Assembly (NCBI RefSeq): GCF_000341085.1
Contig: NZ_ANBA01000002.1
Location: 1-64,000, forward strand
Source of the DNA: Nocardiopsis ganjiahuensis DSM 45031
GTDB taxonomy: Bacteria > Actinomycetota > Actinomycetes > Streptosporangiales > Streptosporangiaceae
Reading direction: 5' to 3'
DNA length: 64,000 bases
Under the pieces are notes generated by a model. The model searched no databases, had not been told where the DNA came from, and saw only the letters and a list, made by a program, of their open reading frames with translations. Shown piece after piece: positions 57,364 through 64,000 of this stretch. Made by a program: the position numbers and the translations under genes. Numbering within the stretch: the stretch's first letter is position 1; every line of letters begins with the position of its first letter.

Positions 57364-57990
57364 ATGCAGACTGGAACCGGTCCGTCCGGACGGAAGCGGG
57401 CCTCGTTCATCGAACAGGCGCGGCGGGGGCAGGTCGTCGAGGCCGCCGCGGAGACGGTGGCCCGAACCGGCTACGCGCACGCCTCCCTGTCCCGGATCGC
57501 CGAGCAGGCGGGGATCAGCAAGAGCGTGATCTCCTACCACTTCTCGGGCAAGGACGAACTCATGGTCCTGGTCGCGGAACAGTTCATCGAGGCGGCCGCG
57601 GAGTACATGTCCGCCCGGGTCGAGGCGGAGACGACCGCGTCCGGTCAGGTCAGCGCGTGGATCAGCGGCCAGGTGGAGTACTACGGCGCACACCGGACCG
57701 GCTTCCTCGCCATGGTCGGCATCGTTTCGAACCACCGCTCCCCCGACGGTTCGAGCCCTTTCGCCGACGCGCTGAACGAGGAGGTCGAGGAGTTCGCGCG
57801 GCTGCTCCGGCGCGGGCAGGAGGACGGGGAGTTCCGGGAGTTCGATCCGCACGCCACCGCCGGGATCATCCTGCACGGTGTCGAGGGCCTGCTCAGCGCA
57901 TGGGCCATGGACGAGAGCGTCGACCTCGAGAGCCGGTTGGACACCTTGCTCGACTTCATCCACCACGCGATACGCCGGGGGGACGGGTGA
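57364..57990 (+). CDS. TetR-family transcriptional regulator
   Basis: 208 residues from ATG at 57364. TetR helix-turn-helix: QARRGQVVEAAAETVARTGYA, LSRIAEQAGISKSVISYHFSG, KDELMVLVAEQF. The C-terminal helical domain is not assignable. Probably self-regulated through the tight leaderless promoter. Neighbours give no clear target. Confidence 0.92.
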   Translation: MQTGTGPSGRKRASFIEQARRGQVVEAAAETVARTGYAHASLSRIAEQAGISKSVISYHFSGKDELMVLVAEQFIEAAAEYMSARVEAETTASGQVSAWISGQVEYYGAHRTGFLAMVGIVSNHRSPDGSSPFADALNEEVEEFARLLRRGQEDGEFREFDPHATAGIILHGVEGLLSAWAMDESVDLESRLDTLLDFIHHAIRRGDG

Positions 57991-58122
57991 GCGCCGCCGG
58001 GCCCGGCGACCCCGGCTCCTTCCGCTTCCTCTCCGCCGAGGAGCGTGTGGCCGCCCCGACCCGCTGAAGAGGGGGCGGAACGGCCACGGTCGGCGCTCAC
58101 ACGCGGTGTCCACTCACCGTTT

Positions 58123-59202
58123 TCACTCGAACTCCGTGCCGCCCTTGCGGGTGAGGTAGGCGTCGGAGACGAACTTGGCGATCGCGCGCCCGGCCAGGAC
58201 CTCCGAGAAGCGCTCCCGGGCGGGGCGGACGACGACGCCCTCCCGCAGGTGCAGGGCGGAACCGCTCCAGGTCTCCCTGCCCTCGGCCTCGGCGAACAGC
58301 GCGGCCTCGTCGTAGGGACCGTCGTAGAGCACGGGTACCGCGGGCAGGTCCACCTCCGCCAGCACGTCCACCAGGTCGGCGGAGTCGATCCAGCGGGGGG
58401 TGCCGGCGATGTCCAGCCGGACGTCGAACACCGCGTAGCCGGGACGGTCGCTGCGGCCGGTCTCGCCGTACTTGAGGTCCTGCACCCCGGCTCCGAACAC
58501 CTCACCGAACACGCCTACGCGGTCGGCCCCGAAGCGCTCCGCGAGAGCACGAGCGGCCTTGGCGACGCCGTGGGCCGTGACGGCCTTCCAGTAGAGGTTC
58601 TGCTCGGAACGCACCAGCGCCAGACCCTTGGCGCCCTGGCCCTTGGAGGAGACGAACTCCTCGCCGGTCTCGGCGACCAGGGTGTACAGGCAGGCGGTGC
58701 CGTGGATCTTCTCCGTGGCCACGACCCTCTCCCCGGGCTCGAACACGTCCGGGTAGCGCTTGATGTTCTCGACCTCGATCCACCTGACCAGGTCGGGGGC
58801 GGGCACCATGTCGCCGCTCATGTGCAGCGGGACCTCCGGCACCCACTTGGTGACCCCGAGGTCCGCCGCGAAGTCGGTCCCGGCCTCGTGCTCGGCCGCG
58901 AGATCGCGGTCGCTGAGCCGGCCCGGTCGGCAGACGATGCCCTGGGACAGCTCGCCCCTCAGCCGGATCGGCCTCACCCGGTTCTTCTTCGCACCGGAGA
59001 GCTTGCCGGTGAGACCGATCTCCTCGATGAGCTCCTCGGGGAGGATCGCGTTCTCCGGGATGTAGACCGCCCAGTCCCCGGTCCGGTACGCACCCTTCGC
59101 GACGACCGCACGGAACAAACCGACCTGCGCGAGCTCCAGCGCGTCGGCGTCGGGGTGCGGAAGGATCGTGAGCCGCTCAGCGGTGACTCGGAGGGTGGAC
59201 AT
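58123..59202 (-). CDS. RNA ligase, DraRnl (Rnl5) type
   Basis: 359 residues from ATG at 59202 after GGGAG. The N-terminal OB-like domain (residues 1-130: LPHPDADALELAQVGLFRAVV) precedes a nucleotidyltransferase domain with the lysine motif VVATEKIHGTACLYT near residue 165, GEVFGAGVQDL, and motif IV HLREGVVVRP. An OB-domain N-terminus followed by the ligase domain is the layout of Deinococcus radiodurans RNA ligase, which seals nicks with a 3'-OH and 5'-phosphate in RNA or RNA/DNA hybrids. RNA-repair role is family inference. No RtcB, Hen1 or other repair gene lies next to it. Confidence 0.88.
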   Translation of the reverse strand: MSTLRVTAERLTILPHPDADALELAQVGLFRAVVAKGAYRTGDWAVYIPENAILPEELIEEIGLTGKLSGAKKNRVRPIRLRGELSQGIVCRPGRLSDRDLAAEHEAGTDFAADLGVTKWVPEVPLHMSGDMVPAPDLVRWIEVENIKRYPDVFEPGERVVATEKIHGTACLYTLVAETGEEFVSSKGQGAKGLALVRSEQNLYWKAVTAHGVAKAARALAERFGADRVGVFGEVFGAGVQDLKYGETGRSDRPGYAVFDVRLDIAGTPRWIDSADLVDVLAEVDLPAVPVLYDGPYDEAALFAEAEGRETWSGSALHLREGVVVRPARERFSEVLAGRAIAKFVSDAYLTRKGGTEFE

Positions 59203-59347
59203 GGTTCTCCCGGTGTGTGTGGGGGTCCTCTTCGGACGGTAGTCGGTCCGAAGGACGGGGTGTCCGAGCCAGTGTGACCGAGGCCCTCCCCGAGCCACAA
59301 CGCCTTTTCCCCCAGGCCTTCCCGTCCCCAGCTCCCCTTCCACCCGG

Positions 59348-59572
59348 TCAGCGGGAAGACGGCCTGTTCAGCACATGGATGAACCCCACCAAAAGAAAAA
59401 CGTAAAGCACAAATCCAACAACACCACTCACCAACCGACCCCACGTACCGTCAATCCCGAAAAGCAGGGAACCAATACCTGGACCGAATTCCAGAAACCC
59501 GGCGACAACCACCGCCCCAAAAATCAGGGAAGCAAATTTCAGCATCCTCAACGCAAGTCTCACGGAAATCAC
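59348..59572 (-). CDS. Small membrane protein, low GC
   Basis: 74 residues from GTG at 59572; ATG at 59545 is an alternative. Two membrane helices (FASLIFGAVVVAGFLEF and LVSGVVGFVLYVFLLVGFIHV). Codon third positions are much poorer in G/C than neighbouring genes, suggesting transfer or relaxed selection. No family recognised and no convincing ribosome site, so confidence is moderate. Confidence 0.45.
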   Translation of the reverse strand: MISVRLALRMLKFASLIFGAVVVAGFLEFGPGIGSLLFGIDGTWGRLVSGVVGFVLYVFLLVGFIHVLNRPSSR

Positions 59573-59800
59573 ACCCCAAGCCCTTCCAGGAACAGCTGTC
59601 GAATGCCTTGACCTCGCCCAGCTTTCTCAGGCCGCCCCCGAACACAGGAGCGCCCGCCCCGGCCCACGACCGCCTTGTCTTCGGTACTGCTTTTCGCTGC
59701 CCGCCTCGATCGACCGGGACACGAAATACGTTGATCACAGAACGAGGGATTAATTCGGGCACGAGGGGTGCGTCTTTCGGTCGGGGGTGAGGGGAGAGGC
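59573..59800. other. Low-GC gene-free stretch
   Basis: No supportable gene. The AT-rich sequence continues from the small membrane protein and ends at the soxR stop. Confidence 0.3.
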
Positions 59801-60250
59801 TCAGGGGAAGCGCTGGGCTCCGCTGCCGCCACGGCCCAGAACATCCTCGGGATTGGAGTAGGGACACGCCACCAGCGACAGGCATCCGCAACCGATGCAG
59901 CTGGAGAACCGGTCCCGCAGCGCGGTCAGTTCCTCGATGCGTTCGGTCAGCTCGTCGTGCCACTGGCGTGAGATCCGAGCCCAGTCACGCTTGGTCGGCA
60001 ACCCCTCGTCCGGGAGCTGGTCGAGGGCCTCCTTGATCCGGTCCAGGGAGAGGCCGAGGCGCTGAGCGGTACGGATGAACGCGATGACGCGGAGCGTCCC
60101 CCGGTTGTACTCGCGCCGGTTGCCGGCCGTGCGCCGGCTCCTGATCAGCCCGAGGCTCTCGTAGTAGTGCAGCGCGGAGACCGCGACGCCTGCCCGCTGG
60201 GCTATCTGGCCGGGCTTCAGCCAGATGATGTCGGGATCCAACTGCGGCAC
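59801..60250 (-). CDS. soxR: Redox-sensitive MerR-family activator SoxR
   Basis: 149 residues from GTG at 60250. MerR helix-turn-helix (LKPGQIAQRAGVAVSALHYYESLGLI), a long dimerisation helix, and the [2Fe-2S] cluster signature CIGCGCLSLVACPYSNPED near residues 118-136, which is diagnostic of SoxR. Oxidation of the cluster by redox-active compounds or nitric oxide turns it into an activator. A consensus SoxR promoter lies between it and the divergent DsbA-like/quinone-reductase/MFS operon. Confidence 0.95.
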   Translation of the reverse strand: MPQLDPDIIWLKPGQIAQRAGVAVSALHYYESLGLIRSRRTAGNRREYNRGTLRVIAFIRTAQRLGLSLDRIKEALDQLPDEGLPTKRDWARISRQWHDELTERIEELTALRDRFSSCIGCGCLSLVACPYSNPEDVLGRGGSGAQRFP

Positions 60251-60294
60251 CGCGCACTCTCCTCACCAGGCCGTCACCGGCCCCACCAGGCGGC

Positions 60295-60325
60295 TTGACA
60301 TCAAGTTCACTTGATGAAGTGGACT
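60295..60325 (+). promoter_or_regulatory. SoxR-dependent promoter with 19-bp spacer
   Basis: TTGACA (60295-60300), exactly 19 bases, TGGACT (60320-60325): the over-long spacer that MerR-type activators compensate for. The perfect dyad CATCAAGTTCACTTGATG (60299-60316) lies within it and resembles the SoxR box. Drives the plus-strand operon starting at 60366. Confidence 0.82.
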
Positions 60326-60365
60326 CTACGCGACGGACATGACAGGCGAGGGTTCGGAGAACTCG

Positions 60366-61049
60366 ATGACGACGATCACCGTGTGGGCCGACATCAGGTG
60401 CCCGTGGTGCTGGATGGGCCACCGGCGGCTGGGAGCAGCACTGGAGCGGTTGGGACGGGAGGTCACCGTCGTGCGCCGCAGTTTCTTGTTGGAGCCCGCG
60501 GGCCCGGACGCACCGGACCGGACGGTGCGCGGGGCGGCGTTGAACTCGTGGGGCATGAGTGAGGCCGAGTGGGACGCCGTCCGGAACCGGGTGGCGAAGG
60601 GGGGCCGCGAGGACGGTCTGGAGATCGAGATGGACGGGGTACGGAGCATCGGCCCACCCGTCGCCCGCCACCACCCTCAACGGTCGCCTACGGCGCAGCT
60701 CTCCCCATACCCCGCCCACCGCCTGATCAAGCTCGCGGTCACCCACGGGACCGACCCGGAGCGCGCGTGGGACCGGCTCTTCTCGGCGCACCTGGAGCAG
60801 CGCGAGGACCTGGAGGACCCGGGGACGCTGCGCCGGATCGGCACGGAGCTCGGACTCGACGGGGGTGCGGTCGACGCCCTGCTGGACTCGGGCGGGTTCG
60901 CCGCCGAGGTGGAGGCCGACCACCGGGCGGCGGTGGAGCAGGGTGTCAGCTCCATCCCCGCCTTCGTGCGCGAGGGCCGGGCCCTGGGAGGCGCCCGGAG
61001 CACGGACGAACTGGTGGCGTTCCTGAACGGTGCGGAGGCGGTCCGATGA
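60366..61049 (+). CDS. DsbA-family (FrnE-like) oxidoreductase
   Basis: 227 residues from ATG at 60366, chosen because TTCGGAG lies seven bases upstream; the ATG at 60339 is less likely. Thioredoxin fold with the active site DIRCPWCWMGHRRL (Cys-Pro-Trp-Cys), a cis-Pro loop near GVSSIPAFVREGRAL, and the helical insertion typical of FrnE/DsbA-like 2-hydroxychromene-isomerase relatives. Probably a cytoplasmic thiol-disulfide enzyme. First gene of the SoxR-controlled operon; overlaps the next start. Confidence 0.88.
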   Translation: MTTITVWADIRCPWCWMGHRRLGAALERLGREVTVVRRSFLLEPAGPDAPDRTVRGAALNSWGMSEAEWDAVRNRVAKGGREDGLEIEMDGVRSIGPPVARHHPQRSPTAQLSPYPAHRLIKLAVTHGTDPERAWDRLFSAHLEQREDLEDPGTLRRIGTELGLDGGAVDALLDSGGFAAEVEADHRAAVEQGVSSIPAFVREGRALGGARSTDELVAFLNGAEAVR

Positions 61050-62029
61050 GCGGCTCCACGAGAACGATGCGGGCCGCCGCGATCGACGCGTTCGGTCCGG
61101 CCGAGGCCCTGACCGTGCGCGACCTGCCGCTTCCCTCGGCGGGAACGGGTGAGGTCCTGGTCCGGGTCCGCACCGCCGGGGTCCAGCCGACGGACGCCGC
61201 GATCAGGGCCGGCTGGACACCACCGGGTGCCACCATCGGGTTCCCGCAGATCCTCGGCAACGAGTTCGCCGGAATCGTCGCCGAGGTCGGCCCCGGGGCG
61301 GTCGGGTTCGCGGTGGGAGACGAGGTCGCCGGCTACCGGGTGCTCGGCTGTTACGCCGAGTACGTGAACGTGCCGGCTGAGCAGGTCGTCCACAAGCCCG
61401 CGGGGGTGTCGTGGCTGACCGCGGGCGCGCTGTCGGCGTCGGGGCAGACCGCGCACACCGCGCTCGAACGGCTGGGTGCGGTGGAGGGTGAGACCCTGCT
61501 GGTGCACGGAGCCGCGGGCGGGGTCGGCAGCATGGCCGTACAGCTGGCGGTGGCGCGCGGGGTGCGGGTCGTGGGGACCACGGCCCCGGTCAACCACGAG
61601 TACGTGCGTTCCCTGGGCGCGGTGCCGGTGGAGTACGGCTCCGGGCAGCTTCGGCGCATCCGCGCCGCGGCTCCCCAGGGCGTGGACGCGGCCCTGGACA
61701 CGGCTGGTCACGGCAACCTGCGAACCGCGGTGGAGCTGGTCGAGGACCGGAACCGGATCGGGACCGTCGTCGACATCGGGCTCACCCGGGAGCTGGGATG
61801 CCTGTGGATCAACAGCAACCGTTCCGCGGCCCGGCTCCGTGAGCTGCTCGACCTGTGCGACCGCGGTGAGCTCGCCGTGACGATCCGGGCCACCCACCCG
61901 CTCGACGAGGCGTACAAGGCACACCTGGACGTGGAGACCGGGCACGGCCGGGGCAAGAACGCCCTGGTGATCAGCACGGACGACGACGCGGTGACCGGCG
62001 TCCCCCCGGCCGGCGGCAGGACCCCGTGA
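61046..62029 (+). CDS. Zinc-less quinone oxidoreductase (MDR family)
   Basis: 327 residues from ATG at 61046. Medium-chain dehydrogenase without the structural zinc cysteines, as in NADPH:quinone reductases: VQPTDAAIRAGW, NEFAGIVAEVGPG, YAEYVNVPAEQV and the NADPH fold LVHGAAGGVGSMAVQLA. Second gene of the SoxR-linked operon; a quinone or other redox-cycling compound is a natural substrate guess. Overlaps the MFS gene by GTGA. Confidence 0.9.
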   Translation: MSGSTRTMRAAAIDAFGPAEALTVRDLPLPSAGTGEVLVRVRTAGVQPTDAAIRAGWTPPGATIGFPQILGNEFAGIVAEVGPGAVGFAVGDEVAGYRVLGCYAEYVNVPAEQVVHKPAGVSWLTAGALSASGQTAHTALERLGAVEGETLLVHGAAGGVGSMAVQLAVARGVRVVGTTAPVNHEYVRSLGAVPVEYGSGQLRRIRAAAPQGVDAALDTAGHGNLRTAVELVEDRNRIGTVVDIGLTRELGCLWINSNRSAARLRELLDLCDRGELAVTIRATHPLDEAYKAHLDVETGHGRGKNALVISTDDDAVTGVPPAGGRTP

Positions 62030-63396
62030 CCGCCGAAGTGAGCTCTGCGCAGCCTCCGGTCCGCCTCTGGGCTCCCGGAAGCCGCATGCTGGTGGCCGGC
62101 GTGTTCGTGCTGATGACCTTCATCGCCTTCGAGATCTTCGCCGTCACCACCGCCCTGCCGGTCGTGGCCCGGGACCTCGGTGCCGAGCGGTGGTACTCGC
62201 TGGCCTTCGCGGCAGCGGTGACCACCGGTCTCGTGGGCATGACCCTCGGCGGCACATGGGCGGACCGGCACGGACCGCTGCGGCCCCTGCTGTTCGGCGG
62301 GGCGGCGTTCCTGACCGGGCTCGCCCTGTGTGTGGCCGCACCCGGCATGGGTGTCTTCGTGGTCGGCCGACTGCTCCAGGGGATCGGCGGCGGCATCGAC
62401 TCCGTGGTCCTGTACGTGGTCATCGCCCGGTTCGTGCACGAGGACGTACGTCCGCGCATGTTCGGGCTGCTGACCGCCGCGTGGCTGCTGCCGTCGGTCG
62501 CCGGGCCGCTGGTCTCCGGACTCCTGGTGCAGGCGGTGCACTGGCGAATGGTGTTCGCGCTCGTGCTGGCCGGGTCCGCCGTCTCACTGTTGTGCCTGGT
62601 GGGGGTGGTGCGTCACGCGGGGCCCGGCCACGGCGGGGGTTCGGTACTGGACCGGCGGGTGGTCTGGTCGATCGTCGGGGCCGCGGCGCTCCTGGGGCTC
62701 CACCTGTCCGGGCAGCAGCCGGGAACCTGGTCGGCCCTGGGGACGGTGGTCAGCGTGGCCCTGGTCCTGGTCACGGCCGCCCGGCTACTGCCCAGGGGGA
62801 CGCTGACCGCACGCGCGGGCATCCCCCGGCTGGTGGTCCTGCGCGCCCTGCTGGGCGGGGCCGCCGTCGCCGACGTCTACGTCCCGCTGTACCTCCAGGA
62901 CGAACTGGGCTACGCTCCGGCGCTCTCCGGGCTGGTGATCGCGGTCGGGGCGCTGGGTTGGGCCCTGGGCGCCTGGCTCCAGGGGCGCACCCGTAGCCGT
63001 CCGCACCGCCCCGACCTTCTGTGGCGCGCCGCCGCACTGGTCCTCTGCGGCCCGGTGGGCGCCGCACTGATGGTCGCCGGGCTGGTCCCCGTCGTCGCGG
63101 CGGCCGGGGCCTTCGTCCTCATGGGTGTCGGCATGGGGATGGCCGTCCCGCAGATCAGTTCGACGGTGCTGGTGCTGTCCCCCGAGGAACTGCGGGGCCG
63201 CAACAGCTCGGCTCTCCAGGTCTCGGAGTCCGTGCTCACGTCCACCCTGATCGCGGTCACCGGGGCGGTGCTGGCCGCCGCGCACCTCGGCGGTTACCTG
63301 GCTGTCTACGCGCTGACCGGAGCGGTGGGGGCGCTGGCTCTGACCGTCGCACTCACCCTGCGCCCGGTCAGGGGCACCGCCGACGGGGGCGGGTGA
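62026..63396 (+). CDS. MFS drug-efflux-type transporter
   Basis: 456 residues from GTG at 62026. Twelve to fourteen membrane helices. Drug-exporter motifs: early VTTALPVVARDLGAERWY helix, GGTWADRHGPLRPLL (motif A), LLQGIGGGIDSVVLYVV (motif B) and LLPSVAGPLVSGLLVQ (motif C, antiporter). Third gene of the SoxR-linked operon, so it probably expels the same redox-active molecules that oxidise SoxR. Confidence 0.92.
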   Translation: MTAEVSSAQPPVRLWAPGSRMLVAGVFVLMTFIAFEIFAVTTALPVVARDLGAERWYSLAFAAAVTTGLVGMTLGGTWADRHGPLRPLLFGGAAFLTGLALCVAAPGMGVFVVGRLLQGIGGGIDSVVLYVVIARFVHEDVRPRMFGLLTAAWLLPSVAGPLVSGLLVQAVHWRMVFALVLAGSAVSLLCLVGVVRHAGPGHGGGSVLDRRVVWSIVGAAALLGLHLSGQQPGTWSALGTVVSVALVLVTAARLLPRGTLTARAGIPRLVVLRALLGGAAVADVYVPLYLQDELGYAPALSGLVIAVGALGWALGAWLQGRTRSRPHRPDLLWRAAALVLCGPVGAALMVAGLVPVVAAAGAFVLMGVGMGMAVPQISSTVLVLSPEELRGRNSSALQVSESVLTSTLIAVTGAVLAAAHLGGYLAVYALTGAVGALALTVALTLRPVRGTADGGG

Positions 63397-63435
63397 GGGC
63401 CAGGGGCCGAAAACGGGATCGGCCCGCCCAGGAGG

Positions 63436-63828
63436 TCAGTCGGCGGCGAAGGCCTCCAGCTCCACGAGCAGCTCGGGGCGACCGAGGCGGCTGATCTCGG
63501 CGCAGACCCCGGGCGGGCGCACGTCGAAGGCGGCCAGCCGGTCCGCCATCATCTCCCCCGCCTCGGCGAAGAAGGCGTCCACGTCGGTGACGTAGGTGTT
63601 CATACGGACGATGTTCCCCAGACCCATCCCCGCCTTGCGCAGTACCGCCTCGACGTTGTCGAGGGCGGCCGCGGTCTGGGCGCGCATGTCGCCGGGGTGC
63701 AGCGACTCCCCCGTGGCAGAGACCGAGCACTGTCCGCTGACGAAGAGCAACCGCTGGTGCCCCTCGATGAGGACTCCGTGGTCCATGCCCTCCGGGTAGG
63801 TCCATGGGTTGACGGTGGTGCGGCGCAT
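63436..63828 (-). CDS. RidA/YjgF-family protein
   Basis: 130 residues from ATG at 63828. RidA-type deaminase fold: SGQCSVSATGESLHPGDMRAQ, ALDNVEAVLRKAGMGLGNIV, then RMNTYVTDVDAFF, where Arg binds carboxylate in active members. Members remove reactive enamine/imine by-products or act in specific catabolic paths. The C-terminal glutamate region (LLVELEAFAAD) is kept. Stands alone at the end of the window. Confidence 0.9.
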   Translation of the reverse strand: MRRTTVNPWTYPEGMDHGVLIEGHQRLLFVSGQCSVSATGESLHPGDMRAQTAAALDNVEAVLRKAGMGLGNIVRMNTYVTDVDAFFAEAGEMMADRLAAFDVRPPGVCAEISRLGRPELLVELEAFAAD

Positions 63829-63901
63829 GAGGAGGCCTTCCGGTAGGGGAACCTGACGGACGCCAACGCTAAAACCTCAAGGGGACTTCAGGTCAATACC
63901 C

Positions 63902-63932
63902 GCCCCCCCGGGGCCGGCTCCCGGGGGGGGGC
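63902..63932. terminator. G/C hairpin terminator
   Basis: GCCCCCCCGG pairs with CCGGGGGGG across a short loop; lies beyond the stop of the partial gene at the window end. Confidence 0.5.
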
Positions 63933-63942
63933 GGACGGCGGT

Positions 63943-64000
63943 TCAGGTCCTGGTCGGGCCGGAGGCCGGGAGCGGGATCAGAAGGGCCGGTCGCCGACAA
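63943..64000 (-). CDS. Unidentified gene, last codons only
   Basis: On the minus strand the last 18 codons end LLIPLPASGPTRT and a TGA at 63943-63945, followed by a terminator-like hairpin. Too short to identify; the gene begins outside the window. Confidence 0.3.
   Translation of the reverse strand, partial: CRRPALLIPLPASGPTRT

Noticed and set aside
59451..59963. Minus-strand 170-codon frame overlapping soxR
   Set aside because: Overlaps the well-supported soxR frame and has no domain or normal codon use.

Overview
The window is about 70% GC. It carries an F420-type (LLM class) oxidoreductase, a furA-katG pair, a SoxR-type MerR regulator, many GTG/TTG starts and several promoters whose -10 box lies six or seven bases before the start codon. 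Together these point to an actinomycete chromosome; a Nocardiopsis-like Streptosporangiales organism is my best guess, which is inference and not a database result. No rRNA, intact tRNA or CRISPR array was found.

Layout. 0-9 kb is an accessory, partly decayed region. It holds a truncated ice-binding-type secreted protein, a broken tyrosine integrase, an internally deleted DNA methylase, a three-gene prenyl-synthase/MpaB-oxygenase operon, and a set of orphan genes (pentapeptide protein, two YwqG/DUF1963-like proteins, a low-GC lipoprotein). Two copies of an unusual ~60-bp sequence at 1152 and 8748 bracket this stretch. 9-16.5 kb has a small membrane protein, a divergent SDR/LysR pair, a helical hypothetical protein, a heterodimeric ABC exporter and a VOC-fold protein. 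16.6-24.2 kb has a secreted metallophosphoesterase, a DUF418 membrane protein, an M20 peptidase with an MHS transporter, and a divergent PucR-type regulator.

24.3-36.8 kb looks like a C1/redox/stress module. It contains an F420-type oxidoreductase, a YdaD-like SDR, a formate dehydrogenase operon (alpha, iron-sulfur beta, NrfD-type membrane subunit), a YdaP-like TPP enzyme, a zinc alcohol dehydrogenase with a SigB-like promoter, an HxlR/SDR pair and a ChaB protein. The formate dehydrogenase alpha gene is split by a TGA where relatives have tryptophan. 36.9-42 kb has a CPBP protease, a GPP34 protein, an ABC-2 drug-type transporter and a DesK/DesR-like two-component system. The 73-bp element between transporter and kinase is repeated upstream of the DUF418 gene 20 kb away, suggesting one small regulon.

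42-64 kb is mostly conserved or housekeeping. It has a divergent SDR/TetR pair, a lipoprotein serine hydrolase with a second two-component system, katG-furA, a DUF885 protein, a HIT protein, a methyltransferase, argininosuccinate synthase behind ARG-box-like repeats, anhydro-MurNAc kinase, a TetR regulator, a DraRnl-type RNA ligase, and a SoxR gene facing a DsbA-like/quinone-reductase/MFS operon through a textbook SoxR promoter. A RidA protein and the last codons of an unidentified gene close the window.
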